Position numbers and translations under genes: made by a program
The notes under the pieces: generated by a model
The model's input: the letters and a program-made list of their open reading frames with translations, nothing else
Database searches by the model: none
What the model was told of the DNA's origin: nothing
Assembly: GCA_934045075.1 (NCBI GenBank)
Contig: OW203721.1
Span: 24,734,181 to 24,798,180 of the forward strand
Length of the DNA: 64,000 bases
Origin: Yponomeuta sedellus
Taxonomy: Eukaryota > Arthropoda > Insecta > Lepidoptera > Yponomeutidae
Direction: 5' to 3'
In this document: piece by piece, positions 53,030-62,889 of the stretch
Position numbering within the stretch: the stretch's first letter is position 1
Layout: the number at the start of each line of letters is the position of its first letter

Positions 53030-53585
53030 TGTTAGGTTCTAGACTGTAGGTTCTAAGGATAATGAGGGCTTTTCAAAGAGCCATTAAAAACAAAAAACAG
53101 TACCGCAAGTTACCGATAGATGGTGCTGACGTCATATAATATATCAAAATTTACATCATTTATGAAAACGGTAAGTGCCTATGTTTTTACAAAAATGCTC
53201 AATGCACGGGCTAGCCATTAGTTAAGCAATTCACGTACGTATGTAATGAACAAAGTAAAAATACTTCAAAACTTTCAAATTTTAACAGTTTCAAAACATA
53301 GTTTAGCTTAGATCACAGACTACAAAGGGATGTTTAGGTTATCACAAATATTAATCTGTGCATACAACAAAAAACGCGATAAAACGTATGATGGGTGACA
53401 TTTGTTCTCCTTGCAGCGCCATCCAGTTTTTTTTAATGCAATCAACTCACAGCTGTCATTGAAAAGCCCTCATTGTTACAGTCGTTAAGATTTTTCATAT
53501 TCACTTTTAGTTAAAAACTTCGTATAAAACCAGTTATGATTTTTTTCCATTGGTGGCGTCAATTAGCACCCCGAATCACCTTACG
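53030..53585 (-). mobile_element. Partial Harbinger-like MITE, interrupted
   Basis: TAGGTTCTAGACTGTAGGTT at 53033 is the reverse of the centre of the element at 45255. 53475-53585 (CAGTTATGATTTTTTTCCAT, TGGTGGCGTCAATTAGCACC) is one arm, followed by TTA. Another TIR element (53061-53474) separates them. The other arm is missing. Confidence 0.65.
53061..53474. mobile_element. MITE with 16-bp TIR AATGAGGGCTTTTCAA, nested
   Basis: AATGAGGGCTTTTCAA at 53061-53076 and its exact reverse complement at 53459-53474. It lies inside the Harbinger-like MITE remnant. No transposase frame and no clear TSD. Confidence 0.7.
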
Positions 53586-53836
53586 AAAGAATGTTGTCTA
53601 GTAATGCCTTCAGTGAACCCCCATTTCTACCCTCCAGCCACGCCACCGGCGTAATACAAGTGTAACTCGTAATTTGACATCCTGTGCCCAAACCACGTCC
53701 GCCTGTGGCCATATTGAAACAGGTGCCGGCGACACTAGCTGGCTTCAGTTCCACTTCTCGACTACGTTTTAGCCTCGGGAAAAACTACCCTTTGTGTAAA
53801 GGCTGTGCCCTAATCTCGCGGTGATGTTATTATCAA
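53586..53836. other. No recognisable feature
   Basis: Short stretch of balanced GC; nothing assigned. Confidence 0.5.
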
Positions 53837-54422
53837 TGTCGCAGGCAGTTTGTGATACTGCGCGTTTAACAAACTGCTTCGTCCGCTTGTAAACGGTCGT
53901 TGTTTGGAAATATGCCTAAGGCAAAAAAACACCTAGTTTGACTTGTAACGTTCATTAAGCCGCAGTATCTGCGCTACTTTGAATAAAACCTTTTCATTTC
54001 ATTTCAAATGTAAGTAGCCTCGCGAACCGCTCGATTGCTAAAATTTGGACATTGATTGGTGCAATAGAGTGATTATGATAAAACATAGGTTTGAGAAATC
54101 AGATTTATTTTAGCAATCAGGTGCCTTTGCAAATAGAAGTTGAAAGGATTTAAAATATTTTTCTGTATAAGAAAACCACTACTCGACGCTATTTGTTTTG
54201 TTTTGAGTGGCAGCGCCGCGCGTGGGAAAAAAAGGTACTCAGTAATTCAATTTGCCACGTAATTTTTCAAACGGTGATCGAACTGTCTTTTAAATGATGT
54301 GGCATGTTATCTAATGACAAGTCTATTTACCTTTTGCCTTCGGCATATTTCTAAACAAAAAGCGTTTATAAACGGACGACGCCGTTTGTAAAACGCGTAA
54401 TAATACAACTTGCCTGCGACAC
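53837..54422. mobile_element. MITE with about 88-bp TIRs
   Basis: The left arm (53837-53926: GTCGCAGGCAGTTTGTGATA, GGAAATATGCCTAAGGCAAA) pairs with the right arm (54331-54422, reverse complement GTCGCAGGCAAGTTGTATTA, AGAAATATGCCGAAGGCAAA), about 80% identical. The core is AT-rich and non-coding. TSD unresolved. Confidence 0.75.
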
Positions 54423-54445
54423 TGTCTTTATTAAATGGTCTATAC

Positions 54446-54503
54446 CTTCCTTAAGGAAGAGACCCGTGCCCGTCGGTGAGGACATAATGGGATAATGATG
54501 ATA
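54446..54503 (+). mobile_element. 5S-SINE-relative tail with GATGAT end
   Basis: CCTTCCTTAAGGAAGAGACC, CGTGCCCGTCGGTGAGGACA, GGGATAATGATGAT. The 3' end only; a MITE begins at its end. Confidence 0.6.
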
Positions 54504-54736
54504 CAGGGTGTTCAAAAAAATAGTGTCAGGCGGAAGTCCAGAGATAAAGCACCTCTAGGGGTACCCGAATCACCCCCCTGTAAGTGCCGCGATTTTTCGT
54601 GCTGTTCCATTTATATTTTTTTGTATTACTTTGACCTAAATCACATTATTGGCAACAGAGACCTCAATTAATAAGATACGTACGGGGTCGCTCTATCCCT
54701 GGACTTCCGCTCGACTTTATTTTTTGGGACGCCCTG
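54504..54736. mobile_element. Tc1/mariner-like MITE, about 45-bp TIRs
   Basis: The left end CAGGGTGTTCAAAAAAATAG, TGTCAGGCGGAAGTCCAGAG matches the reverse complement of the right end, CAGGGCGTCCCAAAAAATAA, AGTCGAGCGGAAGTCCAGGG. The left flank is TA and the right flank CA, so a TA target with one mutation is likely. 233 bp, non-coding. Confidence 0.8.
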
Positions 54737-54861
54737 CATAGAGCTCGAAAGTTATCAATGACCGCTTCTCTTATTGAAAAAAAATAGCCGCATCTCCGTA
54801 ATGAGCCTACTCCATCACAACAATTCCCCAGGCACTCCAGCGTCCAAATGGTTCCTTCACC

Positions 54862-54985
54862 CATCTAGGATGAGTGAAATCGCCGCTGGACGCTGTATAA
54901 ATCATGTCATTACGCAGATGCAAGAGCCAATGTTACGTAATGAGATGATTTTTACAGCGTCCAGATGAACTCACTCTAGAAGGGT
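54862..54985. mobile_element. Foldback of the SINE-G tail
   Basis: CATCTAGGATGAGTGAAATC, GCTGGACGCTGTATAAATCA (left) pairs with 54935-54985 (reverse complement CTTCTAGAGTGAGTTCATCT, GGACGCTGTAAAAATCATCT). The arms are about 50 bp around a short loop with GCAAGAGCCAATG. It is the SINE-G 3' end in inverted duplicate. Confidence 0.7.
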
Positions 54986-56721
54986 TGGGTTGGAAGGAAG
55001 GGACCACTCAAACGCCGCAACGCCGGAGCATTGTGTTTTACATTAAGCTTTCCTAGCACCTATAGCATCCAGACAGCCTAGTCGTCCCATCCGGGAATCA
55101 ATTTATGATTAATTAAGTGTTAAATCTGTTGTTTTTTAAGTACGCATTATTAAATATTATTGTTGTCAGAAGAGTCGAAAGCCAATAATGTGTACGAAAA
55201 TATTAGTAAATTAATACGTGCGGAGAAAACCAAGTCGCGGGTTTCTAAACAATATTTCATTACACCGTATACACAAATCACTCTCTTCTCTTCCCAAAGA
55301 CTCTCACAGATTCCGAGGCGTCATTAGCTTGCTCCCTGAACTCAAAACCGCTGCAGCAAGAACCGCGGAGCCGAACTCCGGGCGCATAGTTCAAGAAACA
55401 TGTAACTGGTGCCCCAAAAAGGCGTCGCCGTTCACAATATTCTTGTTATGCGATACGGGAAAGTTGTGCGCTGCATTAGTGCATCGCCTGCATAGTGCAT
55501 AAGGAACTTTGCCACTTCGGGCTAGATATTTAACGAGCGCGGCGACATATTGTGACGGTGGAACTTGGAAGATACCTACAACTTTTAAGGGTTACGCTTT
55601 CCGTGACCGCGCCAATTGGTACCAGTCCGTCTCTGTGTCGTTACAGCCCTTAAAAGTCATATGAAGAGGAAATACATTCAACGACATTAAGTATGGTACA
55701 TTTCCATTACATAATTGAATTGAAATTGAAAAATGGTTTAATTATCGCAAAAAAATACAAAAACAACTTAAAATAGACTAAGTTAATTACTTAGTTAATT
55801 TAGTGAATAGATACTCTATGCGAGCATATGCTCAGCTAAATGCTGCGTATGCAAACATCAGCGCAGCGCTGATTTTCAGAATATCTTGAGTATTTGCTAG
55901 CAATTGACACGTTGGTAGCTAGATATGCAACTAACCAATATTAGAAATAAAATAAATACTTATAATGGCGGGTATGCGACATACATCACTTCACACATTT
56001 CCTTCAGCAACTCTCCATCGACTCCGTCGAATAAGGCCGTCATTTGTACTGGATCTTTGTAATTATTTTATATTTGTTTCTTCTGGTGAGAATATTTTTA
56101 TCTCATCTTATCTTATGAATGAAATGAAAAGGTTTTGTTCAAAGTAGCGCAGAAACCGTGGCTTAATGAAAGTTACAATTCAAACTAGGTGTCCATTTCA
56201 AAATCTAGATTATTTTGGAGCAAAAATGGACAAAAAGCTTCAAACTTAGTGCTGGCTTTAATTCCAGACATCATTGGCATCTAAATAACCCTTTATGTTA
56301 TAGTAGTCCTTTGGCTCAAAGTGTACTTAACAAATTTTTTGAACCGCGTTACAGGCAACCTTAATACCTTCAGGGATTTAATTATAGAAGCGTATTTAAT
56401 GCCTGTAAAAGATGTATTAACCTTTGCCAGCCTAAACAGTGGGAACCAGAGTTTATGTTTATATCTAGTATTTACATACATTGTGTTGGCTTCCTAAAGT
56501 TTTTGAGTAACTGATATTTTTCCTGACGTACATAATGTTTTCATAGATATACTGACCGGCAACTGTCGGGATGTTAGTTTCTTCGACTAAGCAACTTCGT
56601 GGGATGTCGAAAATTCTCAGTCATAGTTTGCGCCTTTCAATCCGCTCGCGCAGGATAAAAATTATAGTTTCCGCCTGAAATTCATCTGAGGTATTTGAGG
56701 CTCTTTTAAACAGTAAAAGAA
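54986..56721. other. No recognisable gene
   Basis: A 94-codon frame (55218-55502) has no domain. ACTTTTAAGGG and CCCTTAAAAGT (55579-55655) form an 11-bp inverted pair about 50 bp apart, possibly a small TIR element. GCATATGCT/AGCGCAGCGCT palindromic words lie near 55825-55872. Confidence 0.4.
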
Positions 56722-56997
56722 CGTAGTTAGAATATTTTCGGGGCTTAATCGCGTAGTAATTTATTGCTGTTGAACCTCGACGTCGGACGTCGTCCGACAT
56801 TGTCAGTGTAGTGTGTCGCAACCCTAATAGTGCTTTGTAATAGCTGATTGAGGGTAGTCTGAAGCCTCATCAGCCGAAGATGCGAACGGGTGCCAGCCAT
56901 CAGTCTCCTCGTGACCACGATGACTGTAACGTCGTCGAAACGTCGAGGTAAAATAGCAATAAATTACTACGCGATTAAGCCCCGAAAATATTCTCAC
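56722..56997. mobile_element. Penelope-type inverted terminal repeats
   Basis: GAATATTTTCGGGGCTTAAT, CGCGTAGTAATTTATTGCTG at 56722-56782 recurs inverted at 56941-56997. Just inside the right arm is GTAACGTCGTCGAAACGTCG, the motif seen at the Penelope ends at 4108 and 6257. The coding part is absent. Confidence 0.65.
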
Positions 56998-57085
56998 TAT
57001 GTGTACAAGTCGCGAAAGTTTAAAATAAGTTATAGTAAAAGAACGTGTTGCTGCCACAGAGTTAGCGTGAAGTAAACAGACTACA

Positions 57086-57341
57086 GTTAGTTAGACCTGA
57101 GATTTCCGCACTTAGCCTCATAGTTGGGCCATTGTACGTAGCAAGTGCTGAGGTACGCTAACACCGACACTTGGGTTTCCTTATGATGTTTTCCTTCACC
57201 GTCAGCGTGTAGTATTGCTACTATAATTTCACAAATGTACATAACTTAGAAAACAAAGTCATTGGTACATGCCGGGTTCGAACCCACGACCTCCCGATTG
57301 AGAAGCCGGCGTTCTACACCACTCCGCTACCACCGCTCTGA
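57086..57341 (-). mobile_element. SINE-C, complete, 12-bp TSD
   Basis: Minus strand: tRNA-like head (GGTGGTAGCGGAGTGGTGTA, B box GGGTTCGAACCC), ACTTTGTTTTCTAAGTTATG, GGTGAAGGAAAACATCATAA, then the LINE-type 3' end CTACGTACAATGGCCCAACT, ATGAGGCTAAGTGCGG and GGTCTAACTAAC. AAACAGACTACA at 57074-57085 and 57342-57353 is exact. Reference copy of the family in this window. Confidence 0.92.
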
Positions 57342-57353
57342 AAACAGACTACA

Positions 57354-57745
57354 TAAAAGAAAAAACGATTTACCGAGTCACAGGATCTGGCCCTAGAATC
57401 TAATACTTACATAGGTTTTCAATAGAATGATTAAGCACGACAATGATTATTGTTTGCCTCAATTTCGTAGTCTACAAAACAATAGCAGTACAATGTTATT
57501 TCAGGGGTGTAACCCGCGCAAATTAAATAGGCATCTCTCTCGAGGCGTCAAAGTTAAGTAGCAAGAAGTTAAGTTAAGCGTTTCTTCCCTAGAATGATAC
57601 GCGAGGCAATAGAGATCCGCCGGCATCTAAAACAAGTTCCTCGAGAACACTCTTTCGCTAAATGTCATTTCGCGAAGAGTGTACACGCCACTTGAGTGTC
57701 GCTGTATCTACATTGTTGCCACAAGAGTATTTTTTAGCCAAGAGC
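57354..57745. other. No gene; short Penelope-like word
   Basis: CGCGAGGCAATAGAGATCCG, CCGGCATCTAAAA at 57598-57632 repeats codons of the Penelope ORF (HEAIEIRRH region of 6539-6918) on the opposite strand, a tiny relic. Confidence 0.4.
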
Positions 57746-57756
57746 AAGATAAAATA

Positions 57757-58048
57757 GATGTAGCGCTCGTAGCCTAGTCGAACCGAGTGATTGGAATCAA
57801 TCACTTGAATCAATCGCAACAACATTCGTGGTCAGGTGCAGGATGGGTGACAGCCTTGTGACTACTGCTACTGGCATTTTCCCCAGCGCTTCTGTGACCC
57901 GCAAGGCACGTATTGCCATGCTAGAGGCCTTACAGGCGGCCACTGTCTCACAATCCTCCACCAACCCGGATTTGGCCCCCGAGGGATAGCCTAACCTTCC
58001 TGAGATGCAAGCAGAGACCAGGAGGGTCATACAAGGGTTGATATCGGA
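57757..58048 (+). mobile_element. 5S-SINE with internal deletions, 11-bp TSD
   Basis: 5' GCGCTCGTAGCCTAGTCGAA. The A box is damaged (TGAATCAATCGCAACAACAT) and the C box GGTGCAGGATGGGTGACAGC is kept. Mid-body deletions follow and the end is TACAAGGGTTGATATCGG. AAGATAAAATA (57746-57756) and AAGATAGAATA (58049-58059) differ at one base. Confidence 0.85.
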
Positions 58049-58119
58049 AGATAGAATAAACCCGACGTGACAGACGTATGATATTGAAGCCTAAGATCAG
58101 CAGATCGTTGCTAGGTAAC

Positions 58120-58955
58120 CAAGGCAGGGCCCTGAGGCAAATTAAAAAATGGGGCCCCACTGCTATGTAAACTGATTAGGTTTTACGAAGAAAAATATAA
58201 AATATACAAATACAATAAAAACCTATTTAGAGGCTAAAAATTTCACCCATGCCGGGATTCAAACCCGCAACCTCTGGCTATCCGTGCCAGCGCTCTACCA
58301 ATTGAGCCAATGGGCGACTCACCGGCATCAGTGAAATTTCGAACCTCTACACTATTCTCTGTATTACGTACAGGCAGCGACATCTGGCTTAAGCAAATTG
58401 CATCACTTACAGCCCCGACTACCTACTTTGCAGTTAAGTTTTACATCGGAACGATATCACTGTACCCACATGATTATACTATTTTTATTTTTAATGCACT
58501 AACCCGTGCTAAGGACAAATTTAAAAACCTATTTAGAGGCTAAAAATTTCACCCAAGGATTCGAACCATGGGCGAAATTTTTAGCCTCTAAATAGGTTTT
58601 TAAATTTGTCCTTAGCACGGGTTAGTGCATTTAAAATAAAAATAGTATAAATACAATAAAACGCACATTGATGTATACATAATAAAACGCACATATTATT
58701 ATCCGTCAAATTATCAACACTGCCAACCTACAGAAAGAATTTAATGGAATTCCCTAGGCATAACTTTTAAAATTCCCTCAACTGAGCTGTCATGATTAAA
58801 GTGGGTTTGCAACCTGTCATATTTATTTTGAAAATGGGAGAAAATTCCAAAAGGTCAGTTCGATCGAGATTTCTGGTAAAAATTTGAGGGCCCCCTGAGC
58901 TTGAGGGCCCCGGGGCACTGCCCCGCCTAGCCCCTAGGTAGCTACGCCACTGCCT
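58120..58955. repeat. GGGCCCC-rich repeat interrupted by SINE-A
   Basis: CAGGGCCCTGAGGCAAATTA, ATGGGGCCCCACTG to the left and GAGGGCCCCCTGAGCTTGAG, GGGGCACTGCCCCGCCTAGC, CCTAGGTAGCTACGCCACTG to the right. The end block is a common lepidopteran repeat. The SINE-A at 58221-58648 lies inside. Confidence 0.5.
58221..58648 (-). mobile_element. SINE-A dimer with terminal inversion, 13-bp TSD
   Basis: First unit (minus) is complete with 5' region and tail. At 58521, 306 bp on, a second unit's arm and B-box scrap starts (minus), which flips at GGATTCGAACC/ATGGGCGAAATT into a plus-strand arm and tail (GGGTTAGTGCATTTAAAATA). AAATACAATAAAA at 58208-58220 and 58649-58661 is exact. One insertion contains direct and inverted repeats together. 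Confidence 0.88.
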
Positions 58956-58977
58956 AAGATGGTTTTCAGAATCGAGG

Positions 58978-59035
58978 CAAACTGGTATCTGTCTACCCCA
59001 TCGGGGTACAGGCGTAAGTTTATGAAGGTATGGTA
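58978..59035 (+). mobile_element. Retroposon 3' tail, diverged
   Basis: AAACTGGTATCTGTCTACCC, CATCGGGGTACAGGCGTAAG, the same tail as at 880 and 50217. Confidence 0.55.
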
Positions 59036-59396
59036 CTTAAAGTTTGCTAATACGTCTTCGCACAAGAACACCTACACCTCCCCTCTTTCGTAAGTAGTAT
59101 GATAAGTTTCCCAACAAAGACCGGATCGTATTGTAAGGGAGACTATTGTGTAGTGACAGTGACTAAGCTTCAAGCCTGGGAGCGAATTCCAGGAATACAG
59201 CTGCTTTATAGTTCCAGTGTGGGGGCGCCAGGAATGACGTGATTGTTCTGGAGGTCCATTTATCAAGTGACTTTAGTCAGACGTCATTGGGAATTAATAG
59301 TGGGAATGAAAGCCAGCGTAATGTTTTTTTTACGAAAAACTGAAAAAAAAATTAACCAACAAGCCGTTTCATCAGCATTAACTAATACACTGCCTC
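59036..59396. other. No recognisable feature
   Basis: Nothing assigned; short frames only. Confidence 0.5.
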
Positions 59397-59480
59397 GTTG
59401 GTCAAGCCGTTAAGGTGCTTAGCTATCAAGAGAGTGGTCGTAGGTTGGATCCCACTGGAGGCCGCCGTACTTATATAGGT
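59397..59480 (+). mobile_element. SINE-F head fragment
   Basis: CTCGTTGGTCAAGCCGTTAA, GGTCGTAGGTTGGATCCCAC and GGAGGCCGCCGTAC, the tRNA-like head of SINE-F. The body is lost at about 59480. Confidence 0.65.
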
Positions 59481-59494
59481 ATGTTATAGTCTGA

Positions 59495-59555
59495 AGTCTC
59501 AAACGGTCAAAACTAGTTTTGACTGTTGAATTTAGTCTAAATTAGTTTTGGCTGC
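59495..59555 (+). mobile_element. Arm fragment of the 24691-type MITE
   Basis: CAAACGGTCAAAACTAGTTT, TGACTGTTGAATTTAGTC matches the TIR of the element at 24691-25033. Confidence 0.55.
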
Positions 59556-59757
59556 AGAAAAATAAAGGCATCTCTCGCGAAGAAGATTGAATCGCGTGAA
59601 GCGCCGAAAAACTCTAATGAATTATATTTGTTTGTATATCTTTTTCCAACTCCAATCAAATGAAATCATTTTATTTCAATGTAAAGGATTTACATTCTGT
59701 TTGCTGAATGTACAATGTTAAATGTAAGCCGCCTGCTTAGTAGTAATTTGTAATGTA

Positions 59758-59973
59758 GTTAGTTAGTTAGACCTGAGATTTCCGCACTTAGCCTCATAGT
59801 TGGGCCATTGTACGTAGCAAGCGTTGAGGTACGCTAACACCTCAGGCACTAGGGTTTCTTTACGATGTTTTCCTTCACAGTCAGCGAGTAGTATTGCTGC
59901 TATAATTTCACAAATGTACATAACTTAGAAAACAAAGTCATTGGTACATGCCGGGGTTCGAACCCACGATATA
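59758..59973 (-). mobile_element. SINE-C, 5'-truncated, 9-bp TSD
   Basis: Same 3' end (TTAGTTAGACCTGAGATTTC, TTGGGCCATTGTACGTAG reversed) and body as 57086. It breaks in the B box (GGGTTCGAACCCACGAT). TGTAATGTA at 59749-59757 and 59974-59982. Confidence 0.85.
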
Positions 59974-60149
59974 TGTAATGTAATGTAATATTATATGTAA
60001 TATAACTTTCACACAACACAAACACTTGACCTGGGGGGAGAGTAACTAAAATGCATAGTGGTTCAACAGAGTCATATAAATCCGGCAATGGTGGTTTCAA
60101 ACACAATGTTCTGCTAAAATCGATCTAAAAGTTATCTTTGAGAGATTCA

Positions 60150-60250
60150 CTTTTAGTGATGATTCCACCGTCTGTACTGTTAGGTTAAGAAATATCTGTG
60201 TAATTTCCTTTTATACGTACAATAAATGATTCTCTATCTACCTATCTGCA
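60150..60250 (+). mobile_element. Retroposon 3' tail with AATAAA and TATC start
   Basis: CCGTCTGTACTGTTAGGTTA, TTTCCTTTTATACGTACAAT, AAATGATTCTCTATCTACCT. Same family as 29570 and 26085; here the TATC array has not expanded. Confidence 0.65.
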
Positions 60251-60304
60251 CAAAAATGGCTTTATAAACACGAATATGTGTATGAATTATTGGATTGGAT
60301 GAAT

Positions 60305-60420
60305 ATGGATTATGAGCATTACCCCCCAATGATGGCCCAACCTTGTGCTATGGCGCTCATTAGGGGAGGGCTATGTCCAGCAGTGGACTACATAATATAG
60401 CCTGAAGAAGAAGAAGAAAC
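60305..60420 (+). mobile_element. RTE/SINE-H 3' tail
   Basis: GATTATGAGCATTACCCCCC, GCGCTCATTAGGGGAGGGCT, ATGTCCAGCAGTGGACTACA, then a GAAGAAGAAGAAG tail. Confidence 0.75.
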
Positions 60421-61302
60421 GCGAATAGCATCGAGACTTTATAAATTATTATTATTATTTAATAGTGGCTTCGCAAAATATTTTATTTTATTTGTTATTA
60501 AGTATATTACTTAAAAACGAACTGGTTTTTTTTTATAAAAAAAATTAATTAAATATCAATTATATATCACAATTGTATTTTTTTTTTTTTTTCAATTTAA
60601 GTTTAAAGTTTTTTTCTATACTTATTTATTATTATATATCACAATTGTAATTTATTTTGTTTCTTTTATTGTTAATTAATTTTAATTTAAAAAAAATATG
60701 GATGTAATGTCTGAAATAAATTTATTGAATTGAATTATTATTAATACTTTATTGCACCATAAAACTGTACAATGCGGCAAACTTAATGCCATAAGCATTT
60801 TCTACCAATCAACCGCAGGAGGTATAACGAAAACTTGGCAGGCGTGCAAAAAAAAAAACTATAAAGAAAACCTTACACATTAATTATATACTTACACATA
60901 TAATACACTAAACATATATATTAAAATAATAGTATAATATTATATAGAGAAATTATATAGAGAACACTTTATTGCACAACCAGAAAAATATTACAACCAT
61001 GATTATTAAATCTAAGTAATGTTATACAATTGGCGGTCTTATGGCTAAAAGCGATCTCTTCCAGACAACCTTGTATCACGCTCTATATGTGATATTACTC
61101 CCAACTCAAGAGCGCATTTCTTAGAGGACATACCATAAAAAGCGCACGGTATGTTGCGAACTATGGACCTCAAAAACTCGGCCATTGGGTAAAATTTACT
61201 ACAGAATGTCAACCCACTACTCGGTGTGTCTTACGTTGGGATTGACGAGTGTTTGGTAACGTCGGTACAAAAGGTATGAGAGCTTATTCAACAAATAAGC
61301 TC
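60421..61302. other. AT-rich stretch, no gene
   Basis: Low-complexity A/T runs at 60520-60720. TTTATTGCACCATAAAACTG (60748) and TTTATTGCACAACCAGAAAA (60967) are two copies of a minus-strand retroposon-end-like word. No frame. Confidence 0.45.
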
Positions 61303-61500
61303 ACTGCCCTAATGGTCTAGTGGTTAGCACGCTTGAGTACCGTCAGAGAGGTCTGATTTGGTTCCCACTCGAGGCTGCCGTACGAAATTAGTACGAATGG
61401 CCTCAGTCGAGGTGTGTTTCCGTGTTTATGATTTCCTTGCCTGGTTACCATAGCACAGGGTATCCTAGTTTGAGACCAGGGCAAGTGATTGTATTGTGTG
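61303..61500 (+). mobile_element. SINE-F, best copy
   Basis: tRNA-like head CCTAATGGTCTAGTGGTTAG, GGTCTGATTTGGTTCCCACT (B box decayed), GGCTGCCGTACGAAATTAGT, ATGGCCTCAGTCGAGGTGTG, TTCCTTGCCTGGTTACCATA, GCACAGGGTATCCTAGTTTG. The end of the body (ACAGGGTATCCTAG) is also found in SINE-D, pointing to a shared central domain. Confidence 0.75.
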
Positions 61501-61579
61501 GATTATGTAAGTAAATATAATCTGATTAGACGTATTTACATATGTGTTCGAATATGTCTAATATGTGAAATATGTGAAT

Positions 61580-61742
61580 ATGTGTCCGGGTTCGTATCCC
61601 GGCTGGAAACAAAAAAAAAGTTCAGGTCTTGGATGTTTACATGTTTGTGATGTCGTTGTTTCGGGTTTCCACGACACAGGGTATCCTAGTGTGGGGCCAG
61701 AAGCAATGTATGTGCCAGTATGTAAAATGTTATGTTATGTTA
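61580..61742 (+). mobile_element. SINE-D, 5'-truncated
   Basis: Starts in the B box (GTCCGGGTTCGTATCCCGGC), then the A-run, GTCTTGGATGTTTACATG and GGGGCCAGAAGCAATGTATG, and ends in the typical GTTATGTTATGTTAAG tail. Confidence 0.88.
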
Positions 61743-61844
61743 AGCGTACAAGTAGTTATGTGTGAACGACCGAAGTAAAAATACCATGAAACTAGATTTA
61801 AGAAAAATTAAGTCTATGCTGAATAAATAAATATAAAAATTCAT

Positions 61845-62070
61845 AATTATATACATTAAATAGTTTTAAATATGAAACTTCTAATCGCGATTGATGAGAT
61901 CTGTAGACGAACGAAAGTCGTTTCGTCCTAATTTCTTTAATCTAATTCAGATTTGAGAAATAATTAAGTTTCACTCATATTAACATTCATATTTATTATA
62001 CATTAAATAGTTTTAAATAACAACTAATCGCCATTGATGAGATCCAAAGACGATCGAACGAAAGTTGTCG
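61845..62070. repeat. About 70-bp direct repeat pair
   Basis: TATACATTAAATAGTTTTAA, ATCGCGATTGATGAGATCTG, GACGAACGAAAGTCG near 61849 recurs at 61998 with small changes. The unit may be part of a Penelope terminal repeat (it contains AATCGCGATT). Confidence 0.6.
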
Positions 62071-62089
62071 ACATAGACCAGTGGATTAG

Positions 62090-62330
62090 TAAGTTGGCAG
62101 TGGGCGGGGTACATAGCACGCAGAACTGATGGCCGATGGGGCCGAAAAGTTCTCAAATGTAGACCATATATCGACAAGCGCAGCGTCGGACGACCAGCCA
62201 CGAGATGGGAAAAGGATCTCATCTAAGTGGCAGGAAGACGCTGGATGCAAGTCGCTTCCAACCGGTATTTTTGGAAATGCATCGAGGAGGCCTATATCCA
62301 GCCTAAGTGATTTCATGTAGCAGAATGATG
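62090..62330 (+). pseudogene. RTE LINE ORF C-terminus
   Basis: Frame WQWAGYIARRTDGRWGRKVL, then KCRPYIDKRSVGRPATRWEK, DLI, stop, VAGRRWMQVASNRYFWKCIE, EAYIQPK. It is the RTE C-terminal region with one in-frame stop and with YVQQW decayed to YIQPK. The tail CAGAATGATGATAAA keeps the GATGAT repeat. Confidence 0.82.
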
Positions 62331-62336
62331 ATAAAC

Positions 62337-62400
62337 CGCGATTATTTATTAGGTAAAACGTAATTATATACCTATAACTATATATGATCATCGCGAGTCA
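62337..62400 (-). mobile_element. Penelope-type terminal repeat fragment
   Basis: CCGCGATTATTTATTAGGTA, AAACGTAATTATA is the reverse of the 9952 and 4190 blocks. Confidence 0.5.
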
Positions 62401-62413
62401 TCAAGAAATATTC

Positions 62414-62755
62414 GATATCAATATCAACCCTTGTATGTCCCCACTGCTAGGGCACGGGTCTCTTCCTACATCGCAGGAAGGTTAGGCCATACTCCACCAC
62501 GGGGGCCAAGTCCGGGTTGCTGGAGGATTGTAAGGCAGTGGCGGGCCTAACTGTCAGATGTTATCAAGCCGCTCATAAGGTATCTTACATGGCTTAACGA
62601 CTGTCATTACATGACAGCCGGTACCAACGGCTTAACGCGCATTGCGAAGCACAGCATTGCTCAGAATCACCCGTCTGCACCCATCCGCGCCTGTTGATTC
62701 TTAACTCAAGTGATTAATTCCAATCACTCGGTTCGAATAGGCCACGAGCGCCTCT
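62414..62755 (-). mobile_element. 5S-SINE, full length, exact 11-bp TSD
   Basis: Minus strand: 5' GGCGCTCGTGGCCTATTCGA, ATTGGAATTAATCACTTGAG, 5S-like GTTAAGAATCAACAGGCGCG and GGATGGGTGCAGACGG, CGGTTGGTACCGGCTGTCAT, GTTAAGCCATGTAAGATACC, CTTGGCCCCCGTGGTGGAGT, CACTGCTAGGGCACGGGTC (reversed), end ACAAGGGTTGATATTGATAT. AAGAAATATTC at 62403-62413 and 62756-62766. This copy fixes both ends of the family: 342 bp. Confidence 0.92.
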
Positions 62756-62889
62756 AAGAAATATTCATTCAAGTAGAACCTGTTGTTGTCAACGAGCTTA
62801 TTCGATCTTCTGATGTATTTTGCCTGCGCATCAGGTGTACCATCTCTCCGAGGAGATGGAAATGGCTTTAAGTTTAAACACGTTGTGTC

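Noticed and set aside
55218..55502. 94-aa protein gene
   Set aside because: Basic, serine-rich frame without a recognisable motif or supporting signals; chance length in a GC-richer stretch.
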